Assembly: GCF_004001045.1 (NCBI RefSeq)
Contig: NZ_BIMK01000037.1
Span: 1-64,000, forward strand
Reading direction: 5' to 3'
Length of the DNA stretch: 64,000 nt
Source: Paenibacillus chibensis
Lineage (GTDB): Bacteria > Bacillota > Bacilli > Paenibacillales > Paenibacillaceae
Under the pieces are notes generated by a model that searched no databases, was not told the origin of the DNA, and was given only the letters and a program-made list of their open reading frames with translations. Both the position numbers and the translations under genes were made by a program. Below, piece after piece: positions 1 to 8,458 of the stretch. The stretch's first letter is position 1; each line of letters begins with the position of its first letter.

Positions 1-13
1 TTGCTATGTAGGT

Positions 14-40
14 GCATCACGGATTAAAAATGATGCGTTT
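14..40 (+). terminator. possible terminator of a gene left of the window
   Basis: A 6-bp inverted repeat (GCATCA at 14-19, TGATGC at 31-36) is followed by a short T-rich run. The stem is short, so this is only a candidate for the end of an upstream transcript. Confidence 0.25.
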
Positions 41-153
41 ATTATTATAGCGCATTTCCGTAAAATTTCAAAGGGAAATTTCAAAAATGAATCATCCCAA
101 GAAGCGAAGGGTAATATGATAACACCAACCATCCATGTAAAGGAGCTTGTGCC

Positions 154-447
154 ATGCGTCAATTATTGTCGGCCTTATCCTATTTCAGCATATTTTTCGC
201 GCCGTTTCTTTTTCCGTTGATCGTCTGGATCGCAACGCAGGACAGGTATATAGCGATGCACTCCAAACGCGCTTTGGTTTCGCATATAGTCCCTTTTGCT
301 GCCGCCATTCCCCTGCTGATCCTCACCTTCGGCGCCGATAACCCCGGGTCGGTATTCGGTTACATCGTATTATTCATCATTATCTACTTCGGAACGTTTA
401 TTTACAATATTGTCAAAGGCATTCAGGTTTTGCGCGAATATGCCTAA
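154..447 (+). CDS. DUF4870-like small membrane protein
   Basis: A 97-residue protein with three hydrophobic segments (about residues 7-25, 44-62 and 66-86), so probably an integral membrane protein with little outside the bilayer. The segment between helices one and two contains HSKRAL, resembling the HxxQAL stretch of DUF4870-type proteins. The function of that family is unknown. The start at 154 is supported by AAAGGAG eight bases upstream. An overlapping frame beginning at 147 lacks any family resemblance and is a shadow. The gene stands alone and is followed by a strong hairpin at 515-539. Confidence 0.7.
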   Translation: MRQLLSALSYFSIFFAPFLFPLIVWIATQDRYIAMHSKRALVSHIVPFAAAIPLLILTFGADNPGSVFGYIVLFIIIYFGTFIYNIVKGIQVLREYA

Positions 448-514
448 TCCATAAAAATAAATTCCTTCCATTATATGTTACCAATATCCGCAATATCGCA
501 TCGTTCGTAATAAT

Positions 515-539
515 AACCCTCCGGGCTTCCCGGAGGGTT
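515..539. terminator. hairpin terminator between converging genes
   Basis: A perfect 11-bp stem (515-525 with 529-539) with a 3-base CTT loop. The T tail on either side is only moderate. It lies between the DUF4870-like gene (plus) and the 43-residue gene (minus), so it can serve both. Confidence 0.75.
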
Positions 540-553
540 ATTCGTTTCAGGGG

Positions 554-685
554 TTACTTGTTGCCAAAACGTCTCGGGCTTTGCGGAACAGCCATATTTC
601 TGTCGTTTTTGCTCAGGACCTCTTCAGCAAATTCAGTCTGGTGGGCATACTTGTTGCCTTTCGTCTTTTTGTACGGAATCGCCAC
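554..685 (-). CDS. small (43 aa) candidate acid-soluble spore protein
   Basis: A 43-codon reading frame that starts GTG at 685 and stops TAA at 554. A purine-rich site (AGGGGGGTGA) lies five bases before the start. The product begins AIPYKKTKGNKYAHQTEF and ends SPRRFGNK. It is basic, hydrophilic and has no hydrophobic segment. The stretch TEFAEE resembles the TEFASE-type site at which germination protease cleaves gamma-type small acid-soluble spore proteins. A sigma-G-like promoter sits just upstream (708-737). The two signs together suggest a forespore-expressed SASP-like protein, but I do not recognise the exact family. The gene is easily missed because of its size. Confidence 0.55.
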   Translation of the reverse strand: MAIPYKKTKGNKYAHQTEFAEEVLSKNDRNMAVPQSPRRFGNK

Positions 686-707
686 TTTCGCTCACCCCCC
701 TAAAGGA

Positions 708-737
708 TAGTATGGGAAGCACGAAGCGAGGTTATGA
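708..737 (-). promoter_or_regulatory. candidate sigma-G promoter
   Basis: On the minus strand TCATA (737-733) and CATACTA (714-708) are separated by 18 bases. The sigma-G consensus is GNATR, 17-18 bases, CATNNTA, so the -10 matches fully and the -35 at four of five positions. It would give a very short leader ahead of the 43-residue gene, with the ribosome-binding site almost at the transcript start. Confidence 0.45.
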
Positions 738-975
738 ACCGAAAATTTTGGCTTGGTTTACAGGGACAAACGAAACCGGTAAACGTTAAACCAAGTGCTT
801 TTTGAATGACAGCATCCCGCTGTTTGTGACAAGTTCCTCCGGAACACTTCACGGTCGGACAGACATTTTATGCCCAGCTTCGGCATATAACTGTATCACT
901 TGACAAAGAAATTTGGCAAAACTCCCCAAGCGGGGTGGATAGTAGTGGATAAAGACAAAGAAAGGATGAGCCGTC

Positions 976-2820
976 ATGTGCGGAATAACCGGTTTTGTTC
1001 AGTGGAGCGGCGATTTGACGCAGCATTCCCAAACTCTCGTAAAAATGACGGAAACCTTGACCCCAAGGGGTCCGGATGCTTATGGAACCTGGATATCGGG
1101 TCCATGCGCCTTCGGCCATCGGAGGCTGAGCGTCATCGATCCGGAAAACGGGGCGCAGCCCATGCTTGTATACGATGATGAGGATTTATACACCATAGTA
1201 TATAACGGGGAATTGTATAACGCGGCAGAGCTCAAAAGGGAGCTGCTGAAAAGAGGCCACCACTTCCGGACGAATTGCGATACGGAAGTTCTTTTGGTCT
1301 CCTACATCGAGTGGGGCCCAGCCTGCATCGACAAATTCAACGGCATTTTTGCCTTCGCCATCTGGGACAGCGTGCGGGAGCAGGTCTTTATGGCAAGGGA
1401 TCGGCTTGGCGTGAAGCCGTTTTTCTACAGTCTTCTCGGCGGCACGCTGATTTTCGGCTCCGAGCCCAAAGCATTGCTACAGCATCCCAAGGTTGAACCC
1501 GTCGTTGGTGCGGAAGGGCTGGCCGAAGTCTTCATCATCGGGCCGGCGCGCACGCCTGGCCAAGGCGTTTACCGCGATATCAAGGAGCTCCGCGCTGGGC
1601 ATGCCATGATATTCAGCCGCAGCGGTTTAAAATCGTATGCCTACTGGAAGCTCGACAGCCATCAGCATGAGGATGACACCGAAGCGACGGCAGCGCAACT
1701 GCAGGAGCTGCTTCGGGATACATTGGAGCGCCAGCTCGTATCCGACGTTCCGGTATGTACGCTGCTGTCCGGCGGACTCGATTCAAGCGCCCTGACGGCA
1801 CTTGCCGTCCAGTATTATCAAAGAACCGGCCAAGGGCAAATCGACACCTATTCGGTTGATTACGTCGGCAACGACAAGCATTTCCAATCCCACAGCTTCC
1901 AGCCCGGTGCCGACGGCCCCTGGATTCAGCGGATGGTCGAGGAGCTGGGGACGAATCACCATTACATTGAATTCGACACCCCGGAGCTGATCGAATCGCT
2001 GAACTATTCCACCCTGACGCGAGATCTGCCCGGCATGGCCGACGTGGACGGCTCGTTGTACCTGTTTTGCCGGGAAATCAAAAAAGGCGCCACCGTCGCC
2101 GTCTCCGGCGAAGCAGCCGATGAAATTTTCGGCGGGTATCCGTGGTTTCACCGCGATGAAATGCTGAATTCCGGCACCTTCCCCTGGGCCGTAGCCTCCG
2201 AGATGCGTGCAAGCTTGCTGTCGCCTGAAATTCGGGAATGGACGCGGCCGATCGACTACCTGGGCGACCGTTACGCCGACGCTGTGCGGGAAGTACCGAA
2301 GCTGCGGGGCGAAACAGGCAAACAGGCCCAAATGCGCGTCATGTCTTATTTGAATATCACGCGCTTCATGCCGACGCTGCTTGACCGCAAAGACCGCATG
2401 AGCATGGGGGTCGGTCTGGAGGTTCGCGTACCTTATTGTGACCATCGCCTCGTGCAGTATGTATGGAATATCCCTTGGGAGATGAAAATGACCGGCGGCC
2501 GCGAAAAAGGCATTTTGCGCAAAGCGCTGGAAGGCGTGCTGCCTGACGACGTGCTCTACCGCAAAAAAAGCCCTTACCCGAAAACCCACAATCCCGATTT
2601 TCTTGCCAGCGTCAAACAGCAGATGATGGAGGTTCTGGATGACCCGTCTTCCCCCATCCTGCCCCTGATCAATCAGGAAAAAATACGCGAAATCGCCGCT
2701 TCCCCGGAAGCTTCCTCGAACCTGCCCTGGTTCGGCCAGCTGATGTCCGGTCCGCAGCTGTTTGCTTACCTGGCCCAGGTGAACCATTGGTTGAAAACCT
2801 ATCATGTTACCATCAAATAA
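976..2820 (+). CDS. asnB: asparagine synthase (glutamine-hydrolysing), AsnO type
   Basis: Makes asparagine from aspartate, ATP and glutamine in the cytoplasm. The 614-residue product starts MCGITGF, so Cys2 is the N-terminal nucleophile of the class II glutaminase domain (about 2-200). The synthetase domain follows (about 215-590), with the ATP pyrophosphatase loop LLSGGLDSS near 262 and SGEAADEIFGGYPW near 375. Length and the C-terminal LYRKKSPYPKTH segment match Bacillus AsnO (YisO), a sporulation-linked paralogue, better than the longer AsnB. AAAGGATG lies upstream of the ATG. A TTGACA at 900-905 may be its -35 but I see no convincing -10. A strong terminator follows. I see no T-box in the roughly 290-base leader. 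Confidence 0.95.
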   Translation: MCGITGFVQWSGDLTQHSQTLVKMTETLTPRGPDAYGTWISGPCAFGHRRLSVIDPENGAQPMLVYDDEDLYTIVYNGELYNAAELKRELLKRGHHFRTNCDTEVLLVSYIEWGPACIDKFNGIFAFAIWDSVREQVFMARDRLGVKPFFYSLLGGTLIFGSEPKALLQHPKVEPVVGAEGLAEVFIIGPARTPGQGVYRDIKELRAGHAMIFSRSGLKSYAYWKLDSHQHEDDTEATAAQLQELLRDTLERQLVSDVPVCTLLSGGLDSSALTALAVQYYQRTGQGQIDTYSVDYVGNDKHFQSHSFQPGADGPWIQRMVEELGTNHHYIEFDTPELIESLNYSTLTRDLPGMADVDGSLYLFCREIKKGATVAVSGEAADEIFGGYPWFHRDEMLNSGTFPWAVASEMRASLLSPEIREWTRPIDYLGDRYADAVREVPKLRGETGKQAQMRVMSYLNITRFMPTLLDRKDRMSMGVGLEVRVPYCDHRLVQYVWNIPWEMKMTGGREKGILRKALEGVLPDDVLYRKKSPYPKTHNPDFLASVKQQMMEVLDDPSSPILPLINQEKIREIAASPEASSNLPWFGQLMSGPQLFAYLAQVNHWLKTYHVTIK

Positions 2821-2841
2821 CGCTTGTCCTCGGACGCTAGA

Positions 2842-2875
2842 AAGCCCGTTTCCTCAGAAACGGGCTTCCCTTTTT
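2842..2875 (+). terminator. rho-independent terminator of asnB
   Basis: A perfect 11-bp stem (2842-2852 with 2857-2867), a CTCA loop, then CCC and five T residues. Confidence 0.85.
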
Positions 2876-2894
2876 CACTGCAAGCGCCTTGATG

Positions 2895-3320
2895 TCATCC
2901 GATTACGCCTTTGGACAAAATCAGGTTTCCGTACAAAGCCTTCTCGCCTGTAGCGACGACCGCATAAGCCTTTTTGGCGCGCTCATAAAATTCAAAACGC
3001 TCGATCTCCGCGAACTCGATGCCCGCTTCAGATTTGTCCACCAGACTGCGGTACACCTCCCATATGGGTGTCTCCACCGGATCGCCCGGGACGACCTGCA
3101 TCAGCATCACCGGATGCGTAAGGTACCGGTTCAGCGGAAACAGCTCCAGCGTCGCCTCCAGCAGCTCCGGGATGCCGTGGCCGTCGGCGCGCACCAGGCG
3201 CTGAGCCATCGAAACGGCAGGAAAATTCGCATCCGCAAATACAATCTCATCCCCGTGTCCCATTTCACACAATATCTTCAGCAGCTCCGGAGACAATAAG
3301 GGGGAAATCCCTTTTAGCAT
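2895..3320 (-). CDS. fucU: L-fucose mutarotase (RbsD/FucU family)
   Basis: Interconverts anomers of L-fucose (possibly other 6-deoxy sugars or ribose) so that the next enzyme gets the right form. The 141-residue protein opens with the family signature LKGISPLLSPELL and has GHGDEIVFADANFP, whose Asp and His line the sugar site. FucU proteins are about 140 residues, so it is full length. GGAGG lies nine bases before the ATG. Its only same-strand neighbour is the AraC regulator 165 bases upstream. No fucose isomerase, kinase or aldolase is visible in the window, so the pathway partner must lie elsewhere. Confidence 0.88.
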   Translation of the reverse strand: MLKGISPLLSPELLKILCEMGHGDEIVFADANFPAVSMAQRLVRADGHGIPELLEATLELFPLNRYLTHPVMLMQVVPGDPVETPIWEVYRSLVDKSEAGIEFAEIERFEFYERAKKAYAVVATGEKALYGNLILSKGVIG

Positions 3321-3485
3321 GTTGAAACCTCCTCATCAGCAAGCGCATTCATCCTCTATACATTACGACATGAACCGAAGCAATCCTTCCCGGCAACCCG
3401 TGAAAAATACCGTTCCCCCTTCCCCCTATCGCTCCCCGCAAGCGTTTATACCATCTATTCCGACGCATCGGCGGACCTGGCAGCT

Positions 3486-4325
3486 TCAAGCTTGATGCAG
3501 ACGCCTGTATTTCAGCGGCGGCATTCCCGTGAGTTCTTTAAAGGTACGGCCGAAATGAGTGAGGCTTTCAAAGCCGACCCGCTCCGCGACATCCGCGACT
3601 TTATCGCTGGTGCCGATCAGAAGTGCTTTCGCTTCCTTGATGCGTACATTGTTCAAGTATTCGGTAAAGGTAAACCCGGTGCTTTTGCGGAACGTTTTGC
3701 AAAAATGGGACGGGCTGATATAAAAGCGTTTGGAAATCCCTTCGATCGTAAGCCGTTCCGCATAATGGCGGTTCATGTAATCGACGATTTCGAACGTTTT
3801 TTTGTGTATGGTGCCGATTGAGGTTTGCTCCGGGGCTTGCGCGGAAGACATTTTGCGGCGGATGAACAGCAGCAGCTGGAACAGGAGTGTTTGCAGGCAG
3901 GCTTCATAGCCTTCGGGCATGTGTGTAAATTCATGGATCATGTGCTCCAGATGCCTTTCGACGTAGCCCTGCTCCTGTCCCGTCAATTTTACGAATGGAC
4001 GTCCTTCGTTAAAGCTGGACATCACGTCAAAGGATTGGCCTTCCGGAAACAGACCCTCCAGAAATTCCTTTTTGAATTCCAGCGTGATTCTCTCAAAAGT
4101 GGCGCCGCTGGCATTCACCAGCTTATGGATTTCGTTCATGCCGATGATGAACAGCGCTCCGCTGACGGCCTGATAAGCCTGGTCCCCAATGAAATAACAA
4201 ATATCGCCGGAAACCAGATAAAAGATCTCATATCCGTCATGATAATGGTGCATCGGCATGCTGGATTGGTATTTATGTCCCTTGTCTACGTAGAACATGG
4301 AAGCTTCATAGAAATTGCTCTCCAT
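3486..4325 (-). CDS. AraC family transcriptional regulator
   Basis: A 279-residue regulator. The N-terminal half has a cupin-like sugar-sensing domain (HHYHDGYEIFYLVSGD near residues 27-42). The C-terminal 100 residues carry two helix-turn-helix motifs, ending VAERVGFESLTHFGRTFKEL and GMPPLKYRR, the standard AraC/XylS layout. It lies upstream of fucU on the same strand and may control it. The upstream region (4326-4474), shared with the divergent hisJ, is AT-rich. TTGTTT-N17-TATCTT there could be its promoter, but the match is weak. Confidence 0.88.
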   Translation of the reverse strand: MESNFYEASMFYVDKGHKYQSSMPMHHYHDGYEIFYLVSGDICYFIGDQAYQAVSGALFIIGMNEIHKLVNASGATFERITLEFKKEFLEGLFPEGQSFDVMSSFNEGRPFVKLTGQEQGYVERHLEHMIHEFTHMPEGYEACLQTLLFQLLLFIRRKMSSAQAPEQTSIGTIHKKTFEIVDYMNRHYAERLTIEGISKRFYISPSHFCKTFRKSTGFTFTEYLNNVRIKEAKALLIGTSDKVADVAERVGFESLTHFGRTFKELTGMPPLKYRRLHQA

Positions 4326-4474
4326 CCCTGTTGAGCCCCCTGCATCTAAAGAAATATAAGAATAAGATATGTAGAAAATAACCTATAAACAACGCAATAT
4401 GTAATGATTATGATCTTATCATGCGGTATGGTGGGGAGCAAGATAGAAAAACCTAAGGTTTGGAGGCTTTCCTC

Positions 4475-5266
4475 ATGACATTCGATCTGCATACGCATCA
4501 CAACCGCTGCGGGCATGCCCACGGCTCGATTCGCGACTATATTGAAGCAGCTGTAGACAAAGGCCTGTTTTACATCGGAATTTCGGATCATACCCCCTTG
4601 TTTGCGGAAAAAGACGATCATCCCTCTCCGGAAGCCTGTATGGCCAAAAGCGAATTTCCCGCCTATATCAAAGAGGTGCTCGCGCTCAAAAAAGAATATG
4701 AGGGGCGAATTGACGTGCTTCTCGGCATAGAAGCCGATTTTCTTCCGGATTGCCTGCATACCTACGAGCGGATATTTAAATCCTATCCCTTCGATTACGT
4801 CATTGGATCCGTTCATGGATTTGCCGGAATCAGCCTGTACGATACCCTTTATTGGGAGCAGCTTTCGCCTGAAGGAAGACGCGAACTCAAGGAAAGCTAC
4901 TACGATTACATCGCCAGGTCTGCGGCATCGGGCCTCTACGATGTGTTGGGACATGTGGATGCACTGAACCGCTACTTCCCCGGCTATTCCAAGCTGCGGA
5001 CCGAAGCCGCGGATCACACGCTGAAGACGATCGCGGCGCATAATATCGCCATTGAAGTCAATTCCTCGGACGAACTCTGGGTACCTGACGGATGGGTGCT
5101 GGAGCGCGCGCTCCATTACGGCGTCAGCGTCACCTTCGGCTCCGATGCGCACGAGCCAGCCCGCGTCGGGGAATACGCTGACGATATTCGCAAACATCTG
5201 ATCGACATCGGTTACCGGGAATGGGCCGTCTTCAAAAACCGTGAACGCATCCTGCTTCCGCTGTAG
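4475..5266 (+). CDS. hisJ: histidinol-phosphatase, PHP family
   Basis: Removes phosphate from L-histidinol phosphate, the penultimate step of histidine synthesis. The 263-residue PHP-domain protein has the metal-binding motif DLHTHHNRCGHA at the N terminus, then ISDHTPL, an Asp/Glu-rich middle (LGIEADF), and a closing SDAHEPARVGEY. A TTG at 4460 extends the frame, but GGAGG at 4462-4466 sits inside that extension, eight bases before the ATG at 4475, so I chose the ATG. It stands alone, away from other his genes, as hisK does in Bacillus. The downstream hairpin has its T run on the other strand. Confidence 0.9.
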   Translation: MTFDLHTHHNRCGHAHGSIRDYIEAAVDKGLFYIGISDHTPLFAEKDDHPSPEACMAKSEFPAYIKEVLALKKEYEGRIDVLLGIEADFLPDCLHTYERIFKSYPFDYVIGSVHGFAGISLYDTLYWEQLSPEGRRELKESYYDYIARSAASGLYDVLGHVDALNRYFPGYSKLRTEAADHTLKTIAAHNIAIEVNSSDELWVPDGWVLERALHYGVSVTFGSDAHEPARVGEYADDIRKHLIDIGYREWAVFKNRERILLPL

Positions 5267-5284
5267 GAGTCAAATAAAATCATT

Positions 5285-5334
5285 GCCAAAAAAAAAGAAC
5301 ACCCCCGGCCGCGAATGCTGACGAGGGTGTTCTT
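5285..5334 (-). terminator. terminator of the lacZ operon
   Basis: On the minus strand a 10-bp stem (5334-5325 with 5304-5295) with a roughly 20-base loop leads into a run of eight or more T residues, directly after the beta-galactosidase stop codon. Confidence 0.8.
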
Positions 5335-5337
5335 GGC

Positions 5338-8300
5338 TTAGTTCAAGCCTACCGGTTCAATCCAAAATTCAAAGCTCATATCCTGATCCGCCGGCAGGCG
5401 GTACTCCTCATGGACGGGTGCTCCCCAGCTGTCATCGCCGCCAACGCCCATTTGCCGCCCGGCTACGGTCACCACCGTATAATGAACCGGCGGAAGCTCG
5501 AAGCGGTGCCGCGCATGCTCCAGCTCGAAGGCAGTGTACGGCGATATCCGGCATTCCAATGGCGCATGGGCCGGAGCCTTCACCGAAATCCCCGCCTCTC
5601 CCCGGTCGAGGATGCTTACGCTTCTGACACCGGTCCGGTTTCCGGACTCCTGCGGAACAAGATAACCTGCGTCGCTGTCTTTCACTTCCGTCTCGAACAG
5701 GCAGAGTCTGGCTCCCGAGCAGCGATCGATGTAGTTCTCCTCCGGTCCCATGGCAAGCCATTTGAGCTTGCTGTAACTAGCGGGAAGCTTGAAGCAAAGC
5801 GCAAAAATCGGTATATCAGGCAGTCCTTCCACTCCCTTATATTCAGATCTGACGCGGATTCTTCCATCCGGGTACACCGAGTACGCTACGGACGCTCCTG
5901 CATCCGCATGAATGCTGAGTTTGTAGTTAAAGCGGACGGTCACCGCCGTGCCCTCTTCCCGAAGCTGAACATCGGTACACTTCGGTGCAAGGCTAGCCGC
6001 ATACCAGCCGGCACCGTGGAAATCCATCCCCGTGCCGCGGTCATTATCCGTCGTCGCCCGCCAGAACAGCGGCTGCGGCGGATAAGAGATCAGTTCCCGT
6101 CCCCCGTAGCTTAGCGATACCAGCGTTCCGATCTGCTTCGAGAACAGAACTGAATAATCACGTCCATGAACGCCGATATTCACATCGCCCTGTACCACTT
6201 CGGGCGCAGGGCTGCTCGAGCCCGCTGTTTCAGATTCATTCCTGCTGCCAATCTCGAACACATGCTGTCCGAAAGCCGTTTCGTATCCCGCTTTTGCCCA
6301 CAGGTTGTCTTTCTTCAGCTTCAGGGAAGCCTGAATACAGTATTCGCCGGCAGGAAGCTCTTCGGCCCCGGCAGTTCCTTCAAACTCTATCGGCAGCGTT
6401 TGACGGCACAGCGGCTCGATATGGACCGGTACCATGCTTCTTCCGATCGCTTGGCCTTCCCGATACAGAATGACCTCCAGCGAATAATCCGACGTATCCG
6501 CAAACAGCTGGTCGTTGACGACCGTAATGCACCCCTGTTCCGGGATCAGCTTGACGTTCTGATACAGGTATTTAACCTCCTGCATCTTCGGCGACCACTT
6601 GCGCTCCGCATAAACAATGCCGTTGCCGCAGAAGTTGTAATCCGTTGCGCGATCCCCGAAGTCCCCGCCATATGCGGGATAAGACTGGCCGTAAACGTCC
6701 TCCTTCAACAGCGCTTGATCGATGTAATCCCAAATAAAGCCACCCTGGTACATCGGATATTTTTCCTCAAGCTCCGTATATTTGTGCATGCCGCCGAGCG
6801 AATTGCCCATCGCGTGCATGTACTCACAGGTGATATATGGCTTGCCCGGATCGCTCTTCAGGTAAGCTTCTACCTCCGCGGGCTTGGCATACATCCGGCT
6901 CTCCATGTCGCTGGTGCCGTTGAATCTGCGATCATGAAAGACGCCTTCATAATGCACGAGCCTGCCGGGATCGGCTTTACGGAAATATTCCGACACCTGA
7001 TAAATGACTTCGCCGCCGAACGATTCGTTGCCGCAGGACCAGATCAGAATCGAGGGGTGATTTTTGTCCCGCTCCAGCATCGATACGGCCCGGTCCATGA
7101 CGATCTCTTTCCACTCCGGACGATCTCCCGGAACAACCCATGACGGCTCTACTGCGCCCATTTTCTGCCAGGATCCGTGGCTCTCGAGATTCATCTCGTC
7201 GATCACGTACATGCCGTATTTGTCGCATAGCTCATACCACAGACTTTGATTCGGATAGTGCGAGGTCCGCACCGCATTGATGTTGTTCTCCTTCATCGTC
7301 TTGATATCGTAGAGCATGTCTTCCTTCGTCACGGCCCGTCCGCGCTGGCAGTTCCATTCATGCCGGTTGACGCCCTTGAAGACGATCCGTTTGCCGTTCA
7401 GGTGCATGATGCGGTCCTTCATTTCGAAGGTGCGGAACCCGACCGTCTGCGGCACGGACTCTACAACCGCATTCGAGCTGTCATAAATTGTGATCAGCAG
7501 CGTGTAGAGCGCGGGAATTTCCGCGCTCCACAGCCGGGCCCCTTTAACCGGCAGCTCCAGCGTCAAACGCAGCTCCGGCCCGCCGTCTGCCGCCGGTGTC
7601 AGGCTCGTTCTTCCCGCCACCTTGCCATCCGGGTCCAGCAGGACGGCTTCGGCATATCCCAAGCCCTCCCCCTGCACGCAGACATCCGCCTTCAAAACCC
7701 CATCTTGATAAGCCCCGTCCAGCTCCGTGCGGACAAACAGATCGCGTACATGCAGCTTCGGCACGGTATATAAATAAACATCCCGGAATATGCCGGAGAA
7801 ACGCCAGAAATCCTGGTCCTCAATCCAGCTGCCTGTGCTGCGCTGGTATACCTCGACCGCCAGCTTATTGCTTCCATCCTTCACAAAAGGAGTCAGATCA
7901 AACTCCGACGGCGTAAAGCTGTCCTCGCTGTATCCCACGAACTGTCCGTTCAGCCACACATAAAAGGCTGATTCTACGCCTTGAAACGATATATAGACCG
8001 GCTGCTCCGCAAAAGACGCGGGAAGCTCGAACTCCTTCACGTAACTGCCGACCGGATTGGTTTTTCGCGGCAGCTGCGGCGGACGAAGCTCCTCATGCCC
8101 GTCCCAAGGATACATGGTGTTGACATACTGCGGCTTCCCGAAGCCCTGCAGCTGGATATGCCCCGGCACCTGGATGCTGTCCCAGCCGGCACAGCTTCGC
8201 TCCGGCAGGTAGAAGTCCGCAGGCCGGCTGTCCGGATGGTTCGAATACGCGAATTTCCAGGCTCCGTTCAGCGAGGAGCGAAGGTTCATTGCTCCTTGTT

Positions 8301-8415
8301 CGCGTGCTTCGCCTTCCGTGCGGTAGTAGCGGTGATCCGAATGCGCCGGCAGACGGTTCACCGCAAAGACGGCGGGATCGCCAAGCCAATCCAGACTCGG
8401 TTGTTTGATGTTCAT
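5338..8415 (-). CDS. lacZ: beta-galactosidase, GH2 family
   Basis: Hydrolyses terminal beta-galactosides. At 1025 residues it matches E. coli LacZ (1024). Order: sugar-binding jelly-roll, immunoglobulin-like domain, catalytic TIM barrel opening with KGVNRHEWN, second Ig-like domain, then the beta-galactosidase small-chain domain. WSCGNESFGG (acid/base Glu near 463) and CEYMHAMGNS (nucleophile Glu near 531) are both intact. There is no signal peptide, so it acts in the cytoplasm on imported oligosaccharide. A TTG at 8433 extends the frame, but GGGGAGG lies just before the ATG at 8415. It is the last gene of an operon with two permeases and a binding protein, which suggests an imported beta-galactoside substrate. 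Confidence 0.95.
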   Translation of the reverse strand: MNIKQPSLDWLGDPAVFAVNRLPAHSDHRYYRTEGEAREQGAMNLRSSLNGAWKFAYSNHPDSRPADFYLPERSCAGWDSIQVPGHIQLQGFGKPQYVNTMYPWDGHEELRPPQLPRKTNPVGSYVKEFELPASFAEQPVYISFQGVESAFYVWLNGQFVGYSEDSFTPSEFDLTPFVKDGSNKLAVEVYQRSTGSWIEDQDFWRFSGIFRDVYLYTVPKLHVRDLFVRTELDGAYQDGVLKADVCVQGEGLGYAEAVLLDPDGKVAGRTSLTPAADGGPELRLTLELPVKGARLWSAEIPALYTLLITIYDSSNAVVESVPQTVGFRTFEMKDRIMHLNGKRIVFKGVNRHEWNCQRGRAVTKEDMLYDIKTMKENNINAVRTSHYPNQSLWYELCDKYGMYVIDEMNLESHGSWQKMGAVEPSWVVPGDRPEWKEIVMDRAVSMLERDKNHPSILIWSCGNESFGGEVIYQVSEYFRKADPGRLVHYEGVFHDRRFNGTSDMESRMYAKPAEVEAYLKSDPGKPYITCEYMHAMGNSLGGMHKYTELEEKYPMYQGGFIWDYIDQALLKEDVYGQSYPAYGGDFGDRATDYNFCGNGIVYAERKWSPKMQEVKYLYQNVKLIPEQGCITVVNDQLFADTSDYSLEVILYREGQAIGRSMVPVHIEPLCRQTLPIEFEGTAGAEELPAGEYCIQASLKLKKDNLWAKAGYETAFGQHVFEIGSRNESETAGSSSPAPEVVQGDVNIGVHGRDYSVLFSKQIGTLVSLSYGGRELISYPPQPLFWRATTDNDRGTGMDFHGAGWYAASLAPKCTDVQLREEGTAVTVRFNYKLSIHADAGASVAYSVYPDGRIRVRSEYKGVEGLPDIPIFALCFKLPASYSKLKWLAMGPEENYIDRCSGARLCLFETEVKDSDAGYLVPQESGNRTGVRSVSILDRGEAGISVKAPAHAPLECRISPYTAFELEHARHRFELPPVHYTVVTVAGRQMGVGGDDSWGAPVHEEYRLPADQDMSFEFWIEPVGLN

Positions 8416-8458
8416 GTGTTTCCTCCCCTTCAAAAGCGTCTCTCTCGTACTGAATGTA

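Noticed and set aside
686..975. Possible T-box or other leader RNA upstream of asnB
   Set aside because: No AGGGTGG-type T-box sequence or terminator/antiterminator pair is visible. Only a small CCCC-AAGC-GGGG hairpin is present.
1783..2805. 340-codon minus-strand frame opposite asnB
   Set aside because: Composition is that of reverse-read asnB codons and it has no recognisable domain.
6166..7143. 325-codon plus-strand frame inside lacZ
   Set aside because: Antisense shadow of the beta-galactosidase gene; no family resemblance and no start signal.
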